Notes: a model not told the origin generated them from the sequence alone. Shown: positions 8,801 through 16,407, numbered from the stretch's first letter. The stretch: DNA of 18,282 nt from Legionellaceae bacterium UBA2794 (GCA_002352055.1 DEHS01000079.1:73105-91386); one strand, 5' to 3'. Translations and numbers: made by a program.

Positions 8801-8881
8801 GAGGATCAGTGTAAAAATAATAATGACTCGTGTTCGAGTATTAGAAAACAATGATTTTAAATTTTCTTTTCTACTTGCCAT
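5873..8881 (-). CDS. icmE: IcmE/DotG, VirB10-like core protein with large repeat region
   Basis: IcmE (DotG) spans the envelope and is the VirB10-like protein of the Dot/Icm core, with the C-terminal domain in the outer ring. The product is 1002 residues, against 1048 in L. pneumophila. The short N-terminal cytoplasmic tail is followed by one membrane span near residues 18-38. A linker leads to a repeat domain of roughly residues 146-683. This is made of ten-residue units with consensus (D/E)LK(D/N)AGF(S/N)(A/P)(A/K), interrupted by five modules with two Cys exactly 24 residues apart (146/170, 272/296, 382/406, 447/471, 525/549). A Gln-rich segment follows (about 710-750), then the VirB10/TrbI-like C-terminal domain (about 790-1002). 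The gene starts three bases after the icmK stop. The repeat number probably explains the length difference from L. pneumophila. Confidence 0.98.
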   Translation of the reverse strand: MASRKENLKSLFSNTRTRVIIIFTLILLVIAIVIGYAKLRSSATGTLSSEVTNAPAGIQSIPGVLDPTAQYAKLQEQQNITQAKQAEQTGGSAIPTIIRTQALGEGVGVIGSQDGQSGVGFSALAREDEEGAQRSLWIQALQNGSCSKTAISRVKSQGAQLSDLKAACSCAQLKDTGVVLQDLEQVCECKELKAAGFNARQLKDIGYSAARLRACGFDACELKNAGFSAQEMKDGGYSDGELKGAGFSDNDIARASGLPDGITVANVQNAGCDPVALAKLRQSGVTASAIRRISGCSAEQLKAAGFNAKDLKDAGFSAADLRRAGFSPAELKDAGYTARDLLNAGYNPDDLARAGYTAAQIKSAQAELPPGITPADVKNAGCDVDSLRRQQAAGVSATLIKQYAVCSAQALKTAGFPNNDLANAGFTPQEISAATPLADNAIKSAGCDPAQLKRLFAAGVSAKQIKDISGCSAQALKDAGYDAKSLLDAGYTPTQLMSAGFTPKQISDAGLSPADIIANGRISDCSVESLRKAYTAGVSAQTIKQTLGCSAQALKNAGYGAKDLRNAGFTAAELKAAGFNAKDLKDAGFSPRELRDAGFSPQQLKDAGFNARELKDAGFNAGELKNAGFNAAQLKGAGFTAKELKDAGFNAAELRNAGFDAKDLKDAGFSEANLRSAGFSAKDLKDAGFSTVAGLENPNIPQSTSNIAALPGMPGTGTPAAAQEASSDQQLQAILNKQNQQMAEQKYQQQIQQRTSDMLSAANQSLQEWRKVSTQVYTAGTAKEEQVSTTNTVVNSTTINNNTLDGERVTNQQGPTIKTGDVVFAVMDTSVNSDEPGPILATVVSGRLKGSKLIGSFNLPSNANKMVITFNTMSIPGAPKTMSISAYAIDPNTARTALSSRTNHHYLMRYGSLFASSFLEGFGNAFQSADTTVTIGGTGGGNNITVQNGIGRSTLENAVIGLATLGKSWGQQAQQLFNTPTTVEVYSGTGIGVLFTQDVTIT
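6820..8450 (-). repeat. Decapeptide repeat region inside icmE
   Basis: DNA coding for the LK-D-AGF type repeats of IcmE. At the DNA level the units are degenerate, but several near-identical runs remain, including a 29-base exact direct repeat at 7122-7150 and 7941-7969. These copies are 819 bases apart, exactly 273 codons, so recombination between them would delete or duplicate an in-frame block. The antisense strand of this region has several open frames rich in Pro-Ala-Ser-Phe; these are shadows of the repeats. Confidence 0.9.
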
Positions 8882-8884
8882 TGC

Positions 8885-9976
8885 TTATAACCCTTCTACC
8901 TTGAGTTGCATGACTTTACCATGCCAGGATACTAATAAAACAGGAGACTTTTGCATTTCATATGCATGAGTTCCATCTGCACTGGTCATACTTGCTAACC
9001 ACCCTGGTGATAAGACAGTAAGATTAGTTCTCACATACATTTTTTCATTTAACAACCATGCACGTGCATCTCCACCACTAACCACCAATCGGTGGCTTCC
9101 CGGTGGAGGAACACCATCAAGCACATGGAGAAGCAAATCACTGGCGGAAGGAGGAATGCCTTCTTCCATAGGCATACTTTTAGCATTTGGCCCAAATCCT
9201 TGAACTCGCAAATCCACCCGATAATCAACTGCCTTTTGTCCTGGAATCAACGTTAACATGACCGGTGTGTTAAGACCGCGCAATCGAACCGCCAAGTTAC
9301 CGTAGTTATACAATCTCATCGCCTGGATCATCAAGGTATTACTGGTTTTATCCCATTGAATATTAAACGCAGCCGGATCACCCAAATCATACGCAGCAAT
9401 CGGCCATGGTGCACCCGTAGAGTCGAGAAAAACGAGTGATGATACAAAACCCTGAGATAATCTGATTACTGGAGGAGTTGACCCTGGTGATAAATTAACA
9501 AACTGTGACGTTGCAGTGGGTTTCGGAGGAGTACCTGGTGTTGAGGCTTGGGCAAACTCAGAGGTTTGATATATCTGCTTTAAGCGCACAATCTGTTCGG
9601 GATTTAGAGGATATAGGCTACGGGTCATATCTTTAAATGCTTTATTATCAATGACTTCACTATCGTTTTGACTGATTATTTCTGAGTTAACTTCAGCTAC
9701 AGCCTGTTCATTTTGTTTGGCTTGAGCCGCTGCCGCTGCATTCTGAGAGGAAGGGTTAGGGTTAGCTGCTGAATTCATATTATTAAGTGCTGAATTTGCA
9801 TTGGTCTGCTGTCCATCCTGGTCCGGATTTTGTGTTAATCTCTGTTGCAACAATCTCAATTGTTGCAAGGCCTGTTGCGCTTCGTCAGTAGGAGGAGCTG
9901 CAAAAGTGCTCATAGTAAAACAAGAGAGCATCCACGCAAGCATAAGGAATAAAATGGATGAATTAACGCGTCTCAT
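8885..9976 (-). CDS. icmK: IcmK/DotH, VirB9-like outer-membrane core protein
   Basis: IcmK (DotH) is the VirB9-like component of the outer-membrane core complex and works with DotC, DotD and DotG. The product is 363 residues (about 361 in L. pneumophila). It begins with a typical signal peptide: MRR, a hydrophobic stretch, then FTMSTFAAPP with probable cleavage after Ala26 or Ala27. Residues about 35-110 are low-complexity, rich in Gln, Asn and Ala. The rest is beta-rich, with a C-terminal VirB9-type domain ending in LLVSWHGKVMQLKVEGL. The ATG overlaps the icmL stop as TAATG, a one-base overlap that suggests translational coupling. icmE follows after three bases, so the two core subunits are made from adjacent cistrons. 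Confidence 0.97.
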   Translation of the reverse strand: MRRVNSSILFLMLAWMLSCFTMSTFAAPPTDEAQQALQQLRLLQQRLTQNPDQDGQQTNANSALNNMNSAANPNPSSQNAAAAAQAKQNEQAVAEVNSEIISQNDSEVIDNKAFKDMTRSLYPLNPEQIVRLKQIYQTSEFAQASTPGTPPKPTATSQFVNLSPGSTPPVIRLSQGFVSSLVFLDSTGAPWPIAAYDLGDPAAFNIQWDKTSNTLMIQAMRLYNYGNLAVRLRGLNTPVMLTLIPGQKAVDYRVDLRVQGFGPNAKSMPMEEGIPPSASDLLLHVLDGVPPPGSHRLVVSGGDARAWLLNEKMYVRTNLTVLSPGWLASMTSADGTHAYEMQKSPVLLVSWHGKVMQLKVEGL

Positions 9977-10614
9977 TAATTAACCCCACCACTGGCCGGA
10001 CCTACAACAAATTGCGCAATACCAATACCCCTGGGAGAATTTAAAGTGGAAACACGAGTGATTAACATGGTAACCACGTTATTTTGCTGAGTGAATTCAC
10101 TGGCACTTTGATAGGTGACTAGAATAGGCATTTGTACTCGCCAGGAATAAACTCCGTTTAAAATACCTTTTTGTAAAATAATTGGCGCACGTGTTGCCAC
10201 AGCAGAAACGATTAATTTTTTTGCTTTAACCGCATCCAGGTTATTTGATTGTTGTAATGCAGTAAGAAATTGATCCCAGCCTTCTGCTGTAAAAAATCCT
10301 GAAGAAGCCTGCAGCTCATCCCTGAAATTAACGAAATTATAGGTGAACGATGCAATCGCTGCCTGGTTCGCCCATTGCAATACTGCAGAATCGGATTGAT
10401 TAGGCTCATTTAATGGAAATAATGGGGTTATTCGTCCGTTTATACTTGTTGCAAAATATCGGGGGGCTGGAGGATGAGTCAAGATATAAACAAGCATCGA
10501 ACCGAGCACTAAATTAACAACTATAGCAAGTAACAACGCCAAAATAACCTTGCGTTGACTGTCTTTGTAAAACTGATTTCGTAATGCAACAGCAGTTAAT
10601 GCATCTTCAGCCAT
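9976..10614 (-). CDS. icmL: IcmL/DotI, VirB8-like inner-membrane protein
   Basis: IcmL (DotI) is a bitopic inner-membrane protein whose periplasmic domain has a VirB8-like fold; it forms a complex with DotJ. The product is 212 residues, the same as I remember for L. pneumophila. A short cytoplasmic N-terminus is followed by one span near residues 23-46 (ILALLLAIVVNLVLGSMLVYIL). The periplasmic part starts with PPAPRYFATSINGRITPLFPL and includes a Trp/Phe-containing helix region (VNFRDELQASSGFFTAEGW). AGAGGA four to five bases before the ATG is a good ribosome binding site. The gene is 12 bases after icmM, its truncated paralogue, and overlaps icmK by one base. Confidence 0.97.
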   Translation of the reverse strand: MAEDALTAVALRNQFYKDSQRKVILALLLAIVVNLVLGSMLVYILTHPPAPRYFATSINGRITPLFPLNEPNQSDSAVLQWANQAAIASFTYNFVNFRDELQASSGFFTAEGWDQFLTALQQSNNLDAVKAKKLIVSAVATRAPIILQKGILNGVYSWRVQMPILVTYQSASEFTQQNNVVTMLITRVSTLNSPRGIGIAQFVVGPASGGVN

Positions 10615-10626
10615 AGTATCCTCTAA

Positions 10627-10911
10627 TCATTGGGGAATAAGCCTGGGTGTATCATCTGTAGGCGGATCTGGCTCTAGTAATGCTTCAGATGATAAATTTG
10701 GCCCCAACATTGGTTTAAGTAATATAGGAGGTATAATCCCACTTGTTGCATAATAATCCCGCTCTGGCTCAGTAATATAAGTCAAAAACATCAAACTACT
10801 GATAATTCCACTCAAAACCAGGGCTATAATTAATGCCCATAAACCGCGTCGGTATACATGAACATTAAAATTTTTATTATTTTTAATCAAATTCCAGGTT
10901 TCACGACTCAT
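10627..10911 (-). CDS. icmM: IcmM/DotJ, short paralogue of DotI
   Basis: IcmM (DotJ) is a 94-residue inner-membrane protein, the usual length for the family. It has one span near residues 24-47 and a short periplasmic tail. The span and the next 25 residues parallel IcmL: YYATSGIIPPILLKPMLGPNLS here against YFATSINGRITPLFPLNEPNQS in IcmL. DotJ thus looks like DotI without the VirB8-like domain, as known for the family, and is thought to assemble with it. AGGTGA four bases before the ATG is a good ribosome binding site. The gene lies 13 bases after icmN and 12 before icmL, in the same operon. Confidence 0.95.
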   Translation of the reverse strand: MSRETWNLIKNNKNFNVHVYRRGLWALIIALVLSGIISSLMFLTYITEPERDYYATSGIIPPILLKPMLGPNLSSEALLEPDPPTDDTPRLIPQ

Positions 10912-10924
10912 TATTCACCTAAAC

Positions 10925-11488
10925 TTAAACAATTGCGTCCCTGAACGTAATTTCTACCCGTGCATTTGGTGATAAATCACCACCTTTTGTAAAGCTTACT
11001 ATAGGTTTATCACTACCTAAACCTTGTGTAAAGATAAAACGACTATCTATCCCTTGCGACCATAAATACTCACCCACTACTCGGGATCTGGCCAAAGTTA
11101 ATGAGCGCTCTCGTTGCACCGAAACATATTTGCTACTAAAACTTGTCACTGTAATAGCCACTTTACGAAATTGTTTCAGAAAAACAGCAATTTCATTCAA
11201 TAACCCGTATGATGGCCACATCAAATGAGGCGACTGATCGGCAAACAAGGCACTAGCAGGTATACTAATCAAATAATCCTGACCTATTGAGATTACTTTA
11301 ATCCCTTTTTTGTTCAGGTTTTTCATATACTTCATGACAGTTGCATCACAAGCACCACGCACCTTGCAAGGTAACTTGGGATCTTCAGGGATATAAACCT
11401 CACGATGGCAGGCACTAACCTGAAATAACAGAATTAATCCTGCTATCCTGGCAATTACTGCAATGTAGTTAGTAAGCACTGATCTCAC
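10925..11488 (-). CDS. icmN: IcmN/DotK, OmpA-like lipoprotein (LphA)
   Basis: IcmN (DotK, formerly LphA) is an outer-membrane lipoprotein of the Dot/Icm core periphery. The product is 187 residues, with GTG start at 11488 preceded by GGGGA nine bases upstream. The signal peptide ends in a lipobox VSAC with Cys27 as the lipidation site. After a Pro/Lys-rich segment with two more Cys comes an OmpA-like domain (about residues 70-185). Its end, LARSRVVGEYLWSQGIDSRFIFTQGLGSDKPI followed by NARVEITF, is the typical peptidoglycan-binding signature with Arg and Asp/Asn in the usual places. It is the first gene after a 318-base gap, so it may have its own promoter and lead the second block. DotK is reported as dispensable for secretion in L. 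pneumophila. Confidence 0.93.
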   Translation of the reverse strand: MRSVLTNYIAVIARIAGLILLFQVSACHREVYIPEDPKLPCKVRGACDATVMKYMKNLNKKGIKVISIGQDYLISIPASALFADQSPHLMWPSYGLLNEIAVFLKQFRKVAITVTSFSSKYVSVQRERSLTLARSRVVGEYLWSQGIDSRFIFTQGLGSDKPIVSFTKGGDLSPNARVEITFRDAIV

Positions 11489-11550
11489 TCGTTATCCCCA
11501 TTTTTGAAAATACACTTTTGGTGCTATCCATGTCTACTATTAACGACTAT

Positions 11551-11580
11551 CGTAATGTTAAAAAGTTTCAAATCATTACG
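11551..11580. repeat. Inverted repeat CGTAATG-N16-CATTACG upstream of icmN
   Basis: Exact 7-base arms about 65-90 bases upstream of the icmN start codon. Size and position would suit a protein-binding operator at a promoter, or a hairpin in a leader RNA. No regulator can be named from the sequence. Confidence 0.6.
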
Positions 11581-11663
11581 TTACAATGAATTAACGAAAA
11601 TTGCTATTTTTTTAAATTATTTATTTTATATGGGGAAGGTATTTGGTTTATTTTTTATCTGCC

Positions 11664-11710
11664 TTACGAATAGCTAACAAAAGATAGGATAAATACTTAG
11701 CAATTCGCAA
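11664..11710. repeat. Imperfect 14-bp inverted repeat downstream of icmO
   Basis: The arms pair at 12 of 14 positions around a 19-base loop, beginning about 97 bases after the icmO stop. It lacks a following U-run on the minus strand, so it is not a classical terminator. It could be a 3'-end stabiliser or a partial attenuator between the two gene blocks; that role is inferred. Confidence 0.6.
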
Positions 11711-11806
11711 CGGACTTGTCATCTATAAGAATAAAAGAGAAATTCAGCTTCCTTTTAAAATATTAATTCTGTGTTGTCTTCATGGAATAATCGGAGTCAA
11801 CAATTA

Positions 11807-14155
11807 TTAAAAATCATCCTCAGTTTTATTATTCGCTTTCTCACGTTCCGAGACAATTTTTGCAGAGAGACTTCTCACAATATCAGTTAATTCCAGTGAA
11901 TCAATGGCATCGCGCTCATCAGGAGGATAACTGGTGGCCATTTGAAAATCCTTAATCAGTTCATTTGCAACTGTTCCAGCATATTTATCTTTGGCACCCG
12001 CAAGACGCTCAATCATCATCATTTGATTGCGTGTTTCATTTATGGGTAATAAAGGCTCCGAGAAAGCAGCTTTATCAACAACCAGAAGAGGCATAGAATC
12101 AGGAGTCATTCTTAATCCGCTAAAGATGGTTAATGCACCTTCAACCTCTTCTTCAATGATGTCTTCTACCGGCTCTGGTTCATTACAACCATGAAAAGCA
12201 AGTAAAGCGGCCACACTTCTTTCTATAGGCTCTTCTACAGTGGATTCGCGTAATACTTTGGTTATTAATGAAATTTCTTGGTTTTCAACATATTTGTTAA
12301 TACTTAAATCACCACTATCAAGAATTTTGGTAAAGGATGCCAGTTGCTTTTGCAACTTCATAAGATAATCATCTGGAGGAGGTTCAACTTTTAAGAATTG
12401 ATTTATCTTTAGTTGTTTCACAGGTTTTGGATTGGCATAAAACATTCGTGCACGCACAATTTTCGATTTGAAGAAGATATGGGCCTCTCCTTCCGTTTGC
12501 TCTTTCAAATCAAGTAAATCCACACGGGCTCTTTTTTCAAATGAGGAGCTTTTTGTATCCATGTAGCTATTGGCAATACTACTTTCTTTGGTTTGAAAAG
12601 AATCCACTTTGGTGACATAGGCTTCGCCAGCGGTTTTGGTGAAGAAATCCCATGTTTCAGTTGGATCTTCCAATTTCATGCATATTTTTATATTGGTATT
12701 CGCACCGATTGATGCAGCCTCTTCTTTTGATGCTTTTTGGAATGCAGGTAAATCCTGACCCGCGAAAATAGCTGAGAATCCTAAAGATCTGGCCTGTGCA
12801 GGAACAACCGCAAATCCCTGAACGGCATAATAACCATATTCATCAAGAATACACATATAAGGCGTAGGGGCATTGGTGGGTTTTCGTAAAATCACATCAC
12901 GGTAATCACCCTCTACCTCTTCGCCTAAACCAGCTGCCATCATTGCCTTTAAAGAGGATACAATGATTTTACCAAGGTTGGATAATTCATCGGGTGACTT
13001 TTCCAGAGCCGGTAGAAGAACAACCAGGATTCGTCGATTCAGTACCACATCTTTAAAATCCACTTCCGCAAGGTTAGTTCGAATAATATGGCCGTAAGTA
13101 TCTGCGAGAGAAGAGAAACTTCGTACAAGCTGCATGGTGATAAACCCGTGTTGCTCCAATACCTGAGACACTTGTTTGCCTTTTTTCTCTTTATTATAGC
13201 CAGGAAGAGTGTTGAGATAGTTTCTTAAAGGATCGGTTACCAGTTTAGGGATTTGTTCGATATTGATACTTTCCTGATCATCGCGCGGAAATATTTTATC
13301 AATTACTATAGACTCAAGGCGTTGCAGGTCGAAATAATTACGAATGGAGTTTGCATCAAGCAGGATAGCACCTTCATCCCGCATATACACAAGTAATCTC
13401 ATCAACGCTTCAACGAATGCTATCGCCCTGCCTTTCCACATGTCCCCATCACCCGATTGACTGGATGACCCCATAAGACTTACTACCAATTGCGTCAGCA
13501 TACTGGATGAGCCTTGGCAAAAAGGATTAAGTGTATTCGATAATCTTTTTTCCTGGGGGCCTACAATATCACGCGCTCCCGTCATAAAATTAATTAACAA
13601 TAAATCATCTTCTCGGCCCATGCTTCTGACCAGGGAAAAGACTTTTGCGTATAAGGAATTATCCCCTTTACCATCCACATATATAAATCCGCTTCCCTGG
13701 ATTAATGCATTATAGGCAAGTGAGACCAAGGCTTCTGTCTTACCACTACCAGTTGAGCCAAATATTAATGCGTGGGTTCGCATGTCATCATTTGCGAACC
13801 ATAATTCCTCACCACTTTTACGATCATTACCAAAAAAAGAAATACCGCGGGCAATATTGGGTTTATTTTGCCCAGGCTTCAAATCATTAAAATCTTTTAC
13901 ACGGGCAATTTGGGGTAAACGAAAGGGTAATTTTTGCTTGCGCGAATAACTGTATAAAAAAAACAACGAACCAAAAATCATCAGTAGAGTAGCAACTTCT
14001 GAAAAGTAGTAAGACATTGCTGCTAAAGTAAACAGAACAATAGATATATTAGTTGGGTCACCAAAAAAATCGGCTACTCTTTGAGTAAACGTTCGCGTAT
14101 CCCTCAGCAATAGTGTGGGATCTAGTTCATGTCGCGTTTCAATACCACGCATCAT
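11807..14155 (-). CDS. icmO: IcmO/DotL, type IV coupling protein ATPase
   Basis: IcmO (DotL) is the VirD4/TraG-like coupling ATPase that receives effectors and passes them to the channel. The product is 782 residues (783 in L. pneumophila). Two membrane spans lie near residues 36-50 and 54-70, followed by a basic segment (SRKQKLPFR). Walker A GSTGSGKT is at residues 133-140. Walker B is CILDEYGYY with Asp438-Glu439. After the ATPase domain, from about residue 590, there is an acidic extension containing EPEPVEDIIEEEVEG. In the family this tail binds DotN, IcmS-IcmW and LvgA. The ATG overlaps the icmP stop (ATGA), so translation is coupled; a second ATG follows directly. No defect in catalytic motifs was seen. 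Confidence 0.98.
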   Translation of the reverse strand: MMRGIETRHELDPTLLLRDTRTFTQRVADFFGDPTNISIVLFTLAAMSYYFSEVATLLMIFGSLFFLYSYSRKQKLPFRLPQIARVKDFNDLKPGQNKPNIARGISFFGNDRKSGEELWFANDDMRTHALIFGSTGSGKTEALVSLAYNALIQGSGFIYVDGKGDNSLYAKVFSLVRSMGREDDLLLINFMTGARDIVGPQEKRLSNTLNPFCQGSSSMLTQLVVSLMGSSSQSGDGDMWKGRAIAFVEALMRLLVYMRDEGAILLDANSIRNYFDLQRLESIVIDKIFPRDDQESINIEQIPKLVTDPLRNYLNTLPGYNKEKKGKQVSQVLEQHGFITMQLVRSFSSLADTYGHIIRTNLAEVDFKDVVLNRRILVVLLPALEKSPDELSNLGKIIVSSLKAMMAAGLGEEVEGDYRDVILRKPTNAPTPYMCILDEYGYYAVQGFAVVPAQARSLGFSAIFAGQDLPAFQKASKEEAASIGANTNIKICMKLEDPTETWDFFTKTAGEAYVTKVDSFQTKESSIANSYMDTKSSSFEKRARVDLLDLKEQTEGEAHIFFKSKIVRARMFYANPKPVKQLKINQFLKVEPPPDDYLMKLQKQLASFTKILDSGDLSINKYVENQEISLITKVLRESTVEEPIERSVAALLAFHGCNEPEPVEDIIEEEVEGALTIFSGLRMTPDSMPLLVVDKAAFSEPLLPINETRNQMMMIERLAGAKDKYAGTVANELIKDFQMATSYPPDERDAIDSLELTDIVRSLSAKIVSEREKANNKTEDDF

Positions 14156-15285
14156 GGCTCTAATTCCTCCATTTGACGGGGTGTTAATTTAATTTCTTTT
14201 ATTGCAATTTCCAAAGCTCTAATTGCCTCATCTATCATGGGTACCAATGAGCGCCGCCCCATTTCTTTTTCAGCACGCCAATGGGCAAACGGACCGCCAA
14301 CTTCAGCAAAAGGAGTTTGTCTGCCTACACAATTAAGCATATACCATAATCGACGATCTATTGGCTTTAGCCATAAAAATTCTGAGCTGGGCACAACACC
14401 ATCATCACGAGCTGCCTCCAGAAGAGAGGCCATTACGGTTAACATATAAGCATGCTTTGAGGTGACTTCTTGCACCAGTTCGGTGTTTTGATATTTTTTC
14501 ATAACAGGTCTGGCGACAGAGAAATCAGGTTTTCCGGTAACGAACGTTTTATCGATAACATTTAAAATTTGATTCGCAGCATCTCGGTCACGATTCATAC
14601 GCGCCATAAAAACTGCGGCCAAAGCATAAGCCTGAGGCGAGCAATGTTCAAATCCATCCCAATAGGGCCCCAGTTGCATAGTAAATACCCGCTTGGCATC
14701 ACCTTTTCTAATTCCTGCGGTCATTTCCTGTCCGGGAACAGGGTTGTCCAAAAGAACATCATCTTTTCGTAACAAATTGAATTTACGAGCAAATTCCATT
14801 GGTGTTAATGCCATAGCCCATGGGCCTTTATTGACATCCTGGCTTACCAAATCTTCTTTAATTATGGGCATAATAGCCGGCCAATTAAACTGCTCCTGGG
14901 CGCGCAAGGATTTCATATCATGGGTTTTACGATACTTTAAAGTGATATTCGAATTATAAAGAACTATGGCTAAAACTATTAATACCAATACCACAGGATA
15001 ACGCATGAAATCGCCGACTCCGCGCGTCATGGCCACAAGCGTGGTCCAATCTACTCCATTAGGATCTAAAGTCTGCATGTCCAAAATACGTTGAGAAAGC
15101 TCAGGACTGTTGATAAATAAATTAACCAGTTTGGCTTGCCAGATATTAATAAAAAAAACAAAATTAACAATATGCTGATGGCCTAATTTCCAAATAAAAA
15201 AAACAGTTACGAACAACAGAATGATAATCCAAACTGGAGCCATCGAGTTATCTGAACCTTGGGACTGCTGTTGTTGTTGCGCCAT
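14152..15285 (-). CDS. icmP: IcmP/DotM, coupling-complex membrane protein
   Basis: IcmP (DotM) is an inner-membrane partner of DotL in the coupling complex; its cytoplasmic domain has been linked to recognition of a class of effectors with Glu-rich signals. The product is 377 residues, the family length. Hydrophobic segments lie near residues 16-35 (which leads on to a second short stretch up to about 47) and 92-113. The rest, about 115-377, is a soluble helical domain. A TATACTT box 31 bases upstream of the ATG probably marks a promoter in the 118-base gap after icmQ. No strong ribosome binding site is visible. The stop codon overlaps the icmO start by four bases. Confidence 0.97.
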   Translation of the reverse strand: MAQQQQQSQGSDNSMAPVWIIILLFVTVFFIWKLGHQHIVNFVFFINIWQAKLVNLFINSPELSQRILDMQTLDPNGVDWTTLVAMTRGVGDFMRYPVVLVLIVLAIVLYNSNITLKYRKTHDMKSLRAQEQFNWPAIMPIIKEDLVSQDVNKGPWAMALTPMEFARKFNLLRKDDVLLDNPVPGQEMTAGIRKGDAKRVFTMQLGPYWDGFEHCSPQAYALAAVFMARMNRDRDAANQILNVIDKTFVTGKPDFSVARPVMKKYQNTELVQEVTSKHAYMLTVMASLLEAARDDGVVPSSEFLWLKPIDRRLWYMLNCVGRQTPFAEVGGPFAHWRAEKEMGRRSLVPMIDEAIRALEIAIKEIKLTPRQMEELEP

Positions 15286-15316
15286 CGTTGCAAACTTTTA
15301 GTTAATTAATTAATTG

Positions 15317-15323
15317 AAGTATA
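15317..15323 (-). promoter_or_regulatory. TATACTT box upstream of icmP (probable -10 element)
   Basis: TATACTT on the minus strand, within GGTATATACTTC, ends 31 bases before the icmP ATG. TATACTT has been described as a shared element, probably the -10, of several L. pneumophila icm/dot promoters. No good -35 sequence is seen 17 bases upstream. Confidence 0.65.
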
Positions 15324-15403
15324 TACCGCTCTGATATTATTTTGCGATCTTTTCCAGCGAGAAAACTCTAATTTAAAAATAAAGAACAATTGAAATACAC
15401 TTA

Positions 15404-15979
15404 TTATGTGATTTTGGTCAGTCGACCTTGCACATAATGATAAGTTCCGGTGAAATGAACAAAACGACTTATATTATCAAGGTTTAGCGTTTTATCTTTT
15501 AAAGCTAATAACACGGTGCCCAATTTGTCCACAGAAGCCTTATCTGGCGCCAAGGGAAGAATATCTCCCTGATTAATAAAGATTGCGACATACGCTTCAT
15601 TTTTCTTATTTTCTTTAGTTTTAAGCAGTGATTTAATGTCGTCCTCACGAGCATATATGGGTCGCGAAATCATTTGACGAGGTAAATTCGCAACTATTCG
15701 CTCCCAGGTTTGGAGGTTATTTCCATCTGCAGAATATAAGGAGACATAGACTTCCTGCTGACCACTGCGTAGTGCTAAACGATTGGCTAAATTAGATTCT
15801 GCCCTTAATTGAGCCTTAGTACTTGCGCCAAGCTGGGTTAAAAAATCATCACGAATTTCAACTAAATTTTTACCAATAACTTTTAAAAAACTGGATTGCT
15901 CCCAAGGCCCTTTTTCAATAGCATCGTTTAAGGCATTGAGAATAGCGTCATTTTGTTCATCCGAGAGTCTGTCTTTCAT
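15404..15979 (-). CDS. icmQ: IcmQ, cytoplasmic partner of the IcmR-type chaperone
   Basis: IcmQ is a cytosolic Dot/Icm protein that can insert into membranes and whose activity is held in check by IcmR. The product is 191 residues, exactly the usual length. The N-terminal part, about residues 1-57, is helical (LSDEQNDAILNALNDAIEKGPW) and in L. pneumophila binds IcmR. The C-terminal part, about 70-191, corresponds to the domain reported to have an ADP-ribosyltransferase-like fold that binds NAD. The ATG at 15979 has no strong ribosome binding site. A TATACTT box lies 46 bases upstream, so icmQ may have its own promoter in addition to read-through from the gene before it. The conservation of IcmQ next to an unrelated-looking partner gene is typical of non-pneumophila species. 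Confidence 0.96.
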   Translation of the reverse strand: MKDRLSDEQNDAILNALNDAIEKGPWEQSSFLKVIGKNLVEIRDDFLTQLGASTKAQLRAESNLANRLALRSGQQEVYVSLYSADGNNLQTWERIVANLPRQMISRPIYAREDDIKSLLKTKENKKNEAYVAIFINQGDILPLAPDKASVDKLGTVLLALKDKTLNLDNISRFVHFTGTYHYVQGRLTKIT

Positions 15980-16025
15980 AATGCTAAATTAAGTCCAAGG
16001 TGATCCATAATTTAATTGATATATG

Positions 16026-16032
16026 AAGTATA
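16026..16032 (-). promoter_or_regulatory. TATACTT box upstream of icmQ (probable -10 element)
   Basis: TATACTT on the minus strand, 46 bases before the icmQ ATG, in the 102-base gap after the icmR-position gene. The same heptamer occurs before icmT and icmP. The -35 region is not recognisable. Confidence 0.65.
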
Positions 16033-16081
16033 ACAGTATTTAAAAAATAAATGCTAAGAAATTGATTTTTGTGTATTAAAA

Positions 16082-16369
16082 TTAAACCTTTAGTGAATAA
16101 GGAGTTTCGTCAGTAATGACGGCATTTTTATTTTCAACAGTTCCGTTTACAATTGAATGGATTGTACTATGACATTCAAGCAACACTTTGACTGCACTTT
16201 CATTATCCGGATTATCTTTTTTGAAAGTTGCAGCTTTGCCTGTTTTTTCTAACAAACTGTTGAGGCGGAGAAGCGTTGAGTGAGCATGCTCTTGAGATAT
16301 GTGGCCAGAACGGGATGCTCCAAGAAAGCCGTATCGGTTTTCACTTGGAGGATTTTTTATATTTGCCAT
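16082..16369 (-). CDS. IcmR-position gene (FIR-type partner of IcmQ)
   Basis: A 95-residue protein encoded exactly where icmR lies in L. pneumophila, between icmS and icmQ. Legionella species carry unrelated-looking genes at this place, called FIR (functional homologues of IcmR), that bind IcmQ. The sequence does not resemble IcmR (120 residues) as I remember it. It is polar and soluble without signal or membrane span. Two stretches have amphipathic helical character: residues about 29-48 (HSTLLRLNSLLEKTGKAATF) and 57-76 (ESAVKVLLECHSTIHSIVNG). Two such helices would suit a four-helix contact with the IcmQ N-terminus. AGGAG eight bases before the ATG supports the start. The role is inferred from position and from the known family; the identity as a FIR gene is likely, but which variant is not known. 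Confidence 0.85.
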   Translation of the reverse strand: MANIKNPPSENRYGFLGASRSGHISQEHAHSTLLRLNSLLEKTGKAATFKKDNPDNESAVKVLLECHSTIHSIVNGTVENKNAVITDETPYSLKV

Positions 16370-16407
16370 CGTACAACTCCTAAACTGATTACTTCTTTAT
16401 TACCACT

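Larger units (their letters stand above)
11489..11806. other. 318-bp intergenic region icmO-icmN with two inverted repeats
   Basis: No gene is seen in this gap. It holds two inverted repeats: imperfect 14-base arms at 11664-11677 and 11697-11710 (12 of 14 pairs, 19-base loop), and perfect 7-base arms at 11551-11557 (CGTAATG) and 11574-11580 (CATTACG) with a 16-base spacer. A promoter for icmN is expected here. I found no TATACTT box, and the hexamers near 11530-11560 are too weak to call. The gap is the largest break in the locus, which fits a division into two transcription units. Confidence 0.7.

Noticed and set aside
14237..14959. Plus-strand open frames within icmP
   Set aside because: Antisense shadows of a well supported gene with no homology or start signals.
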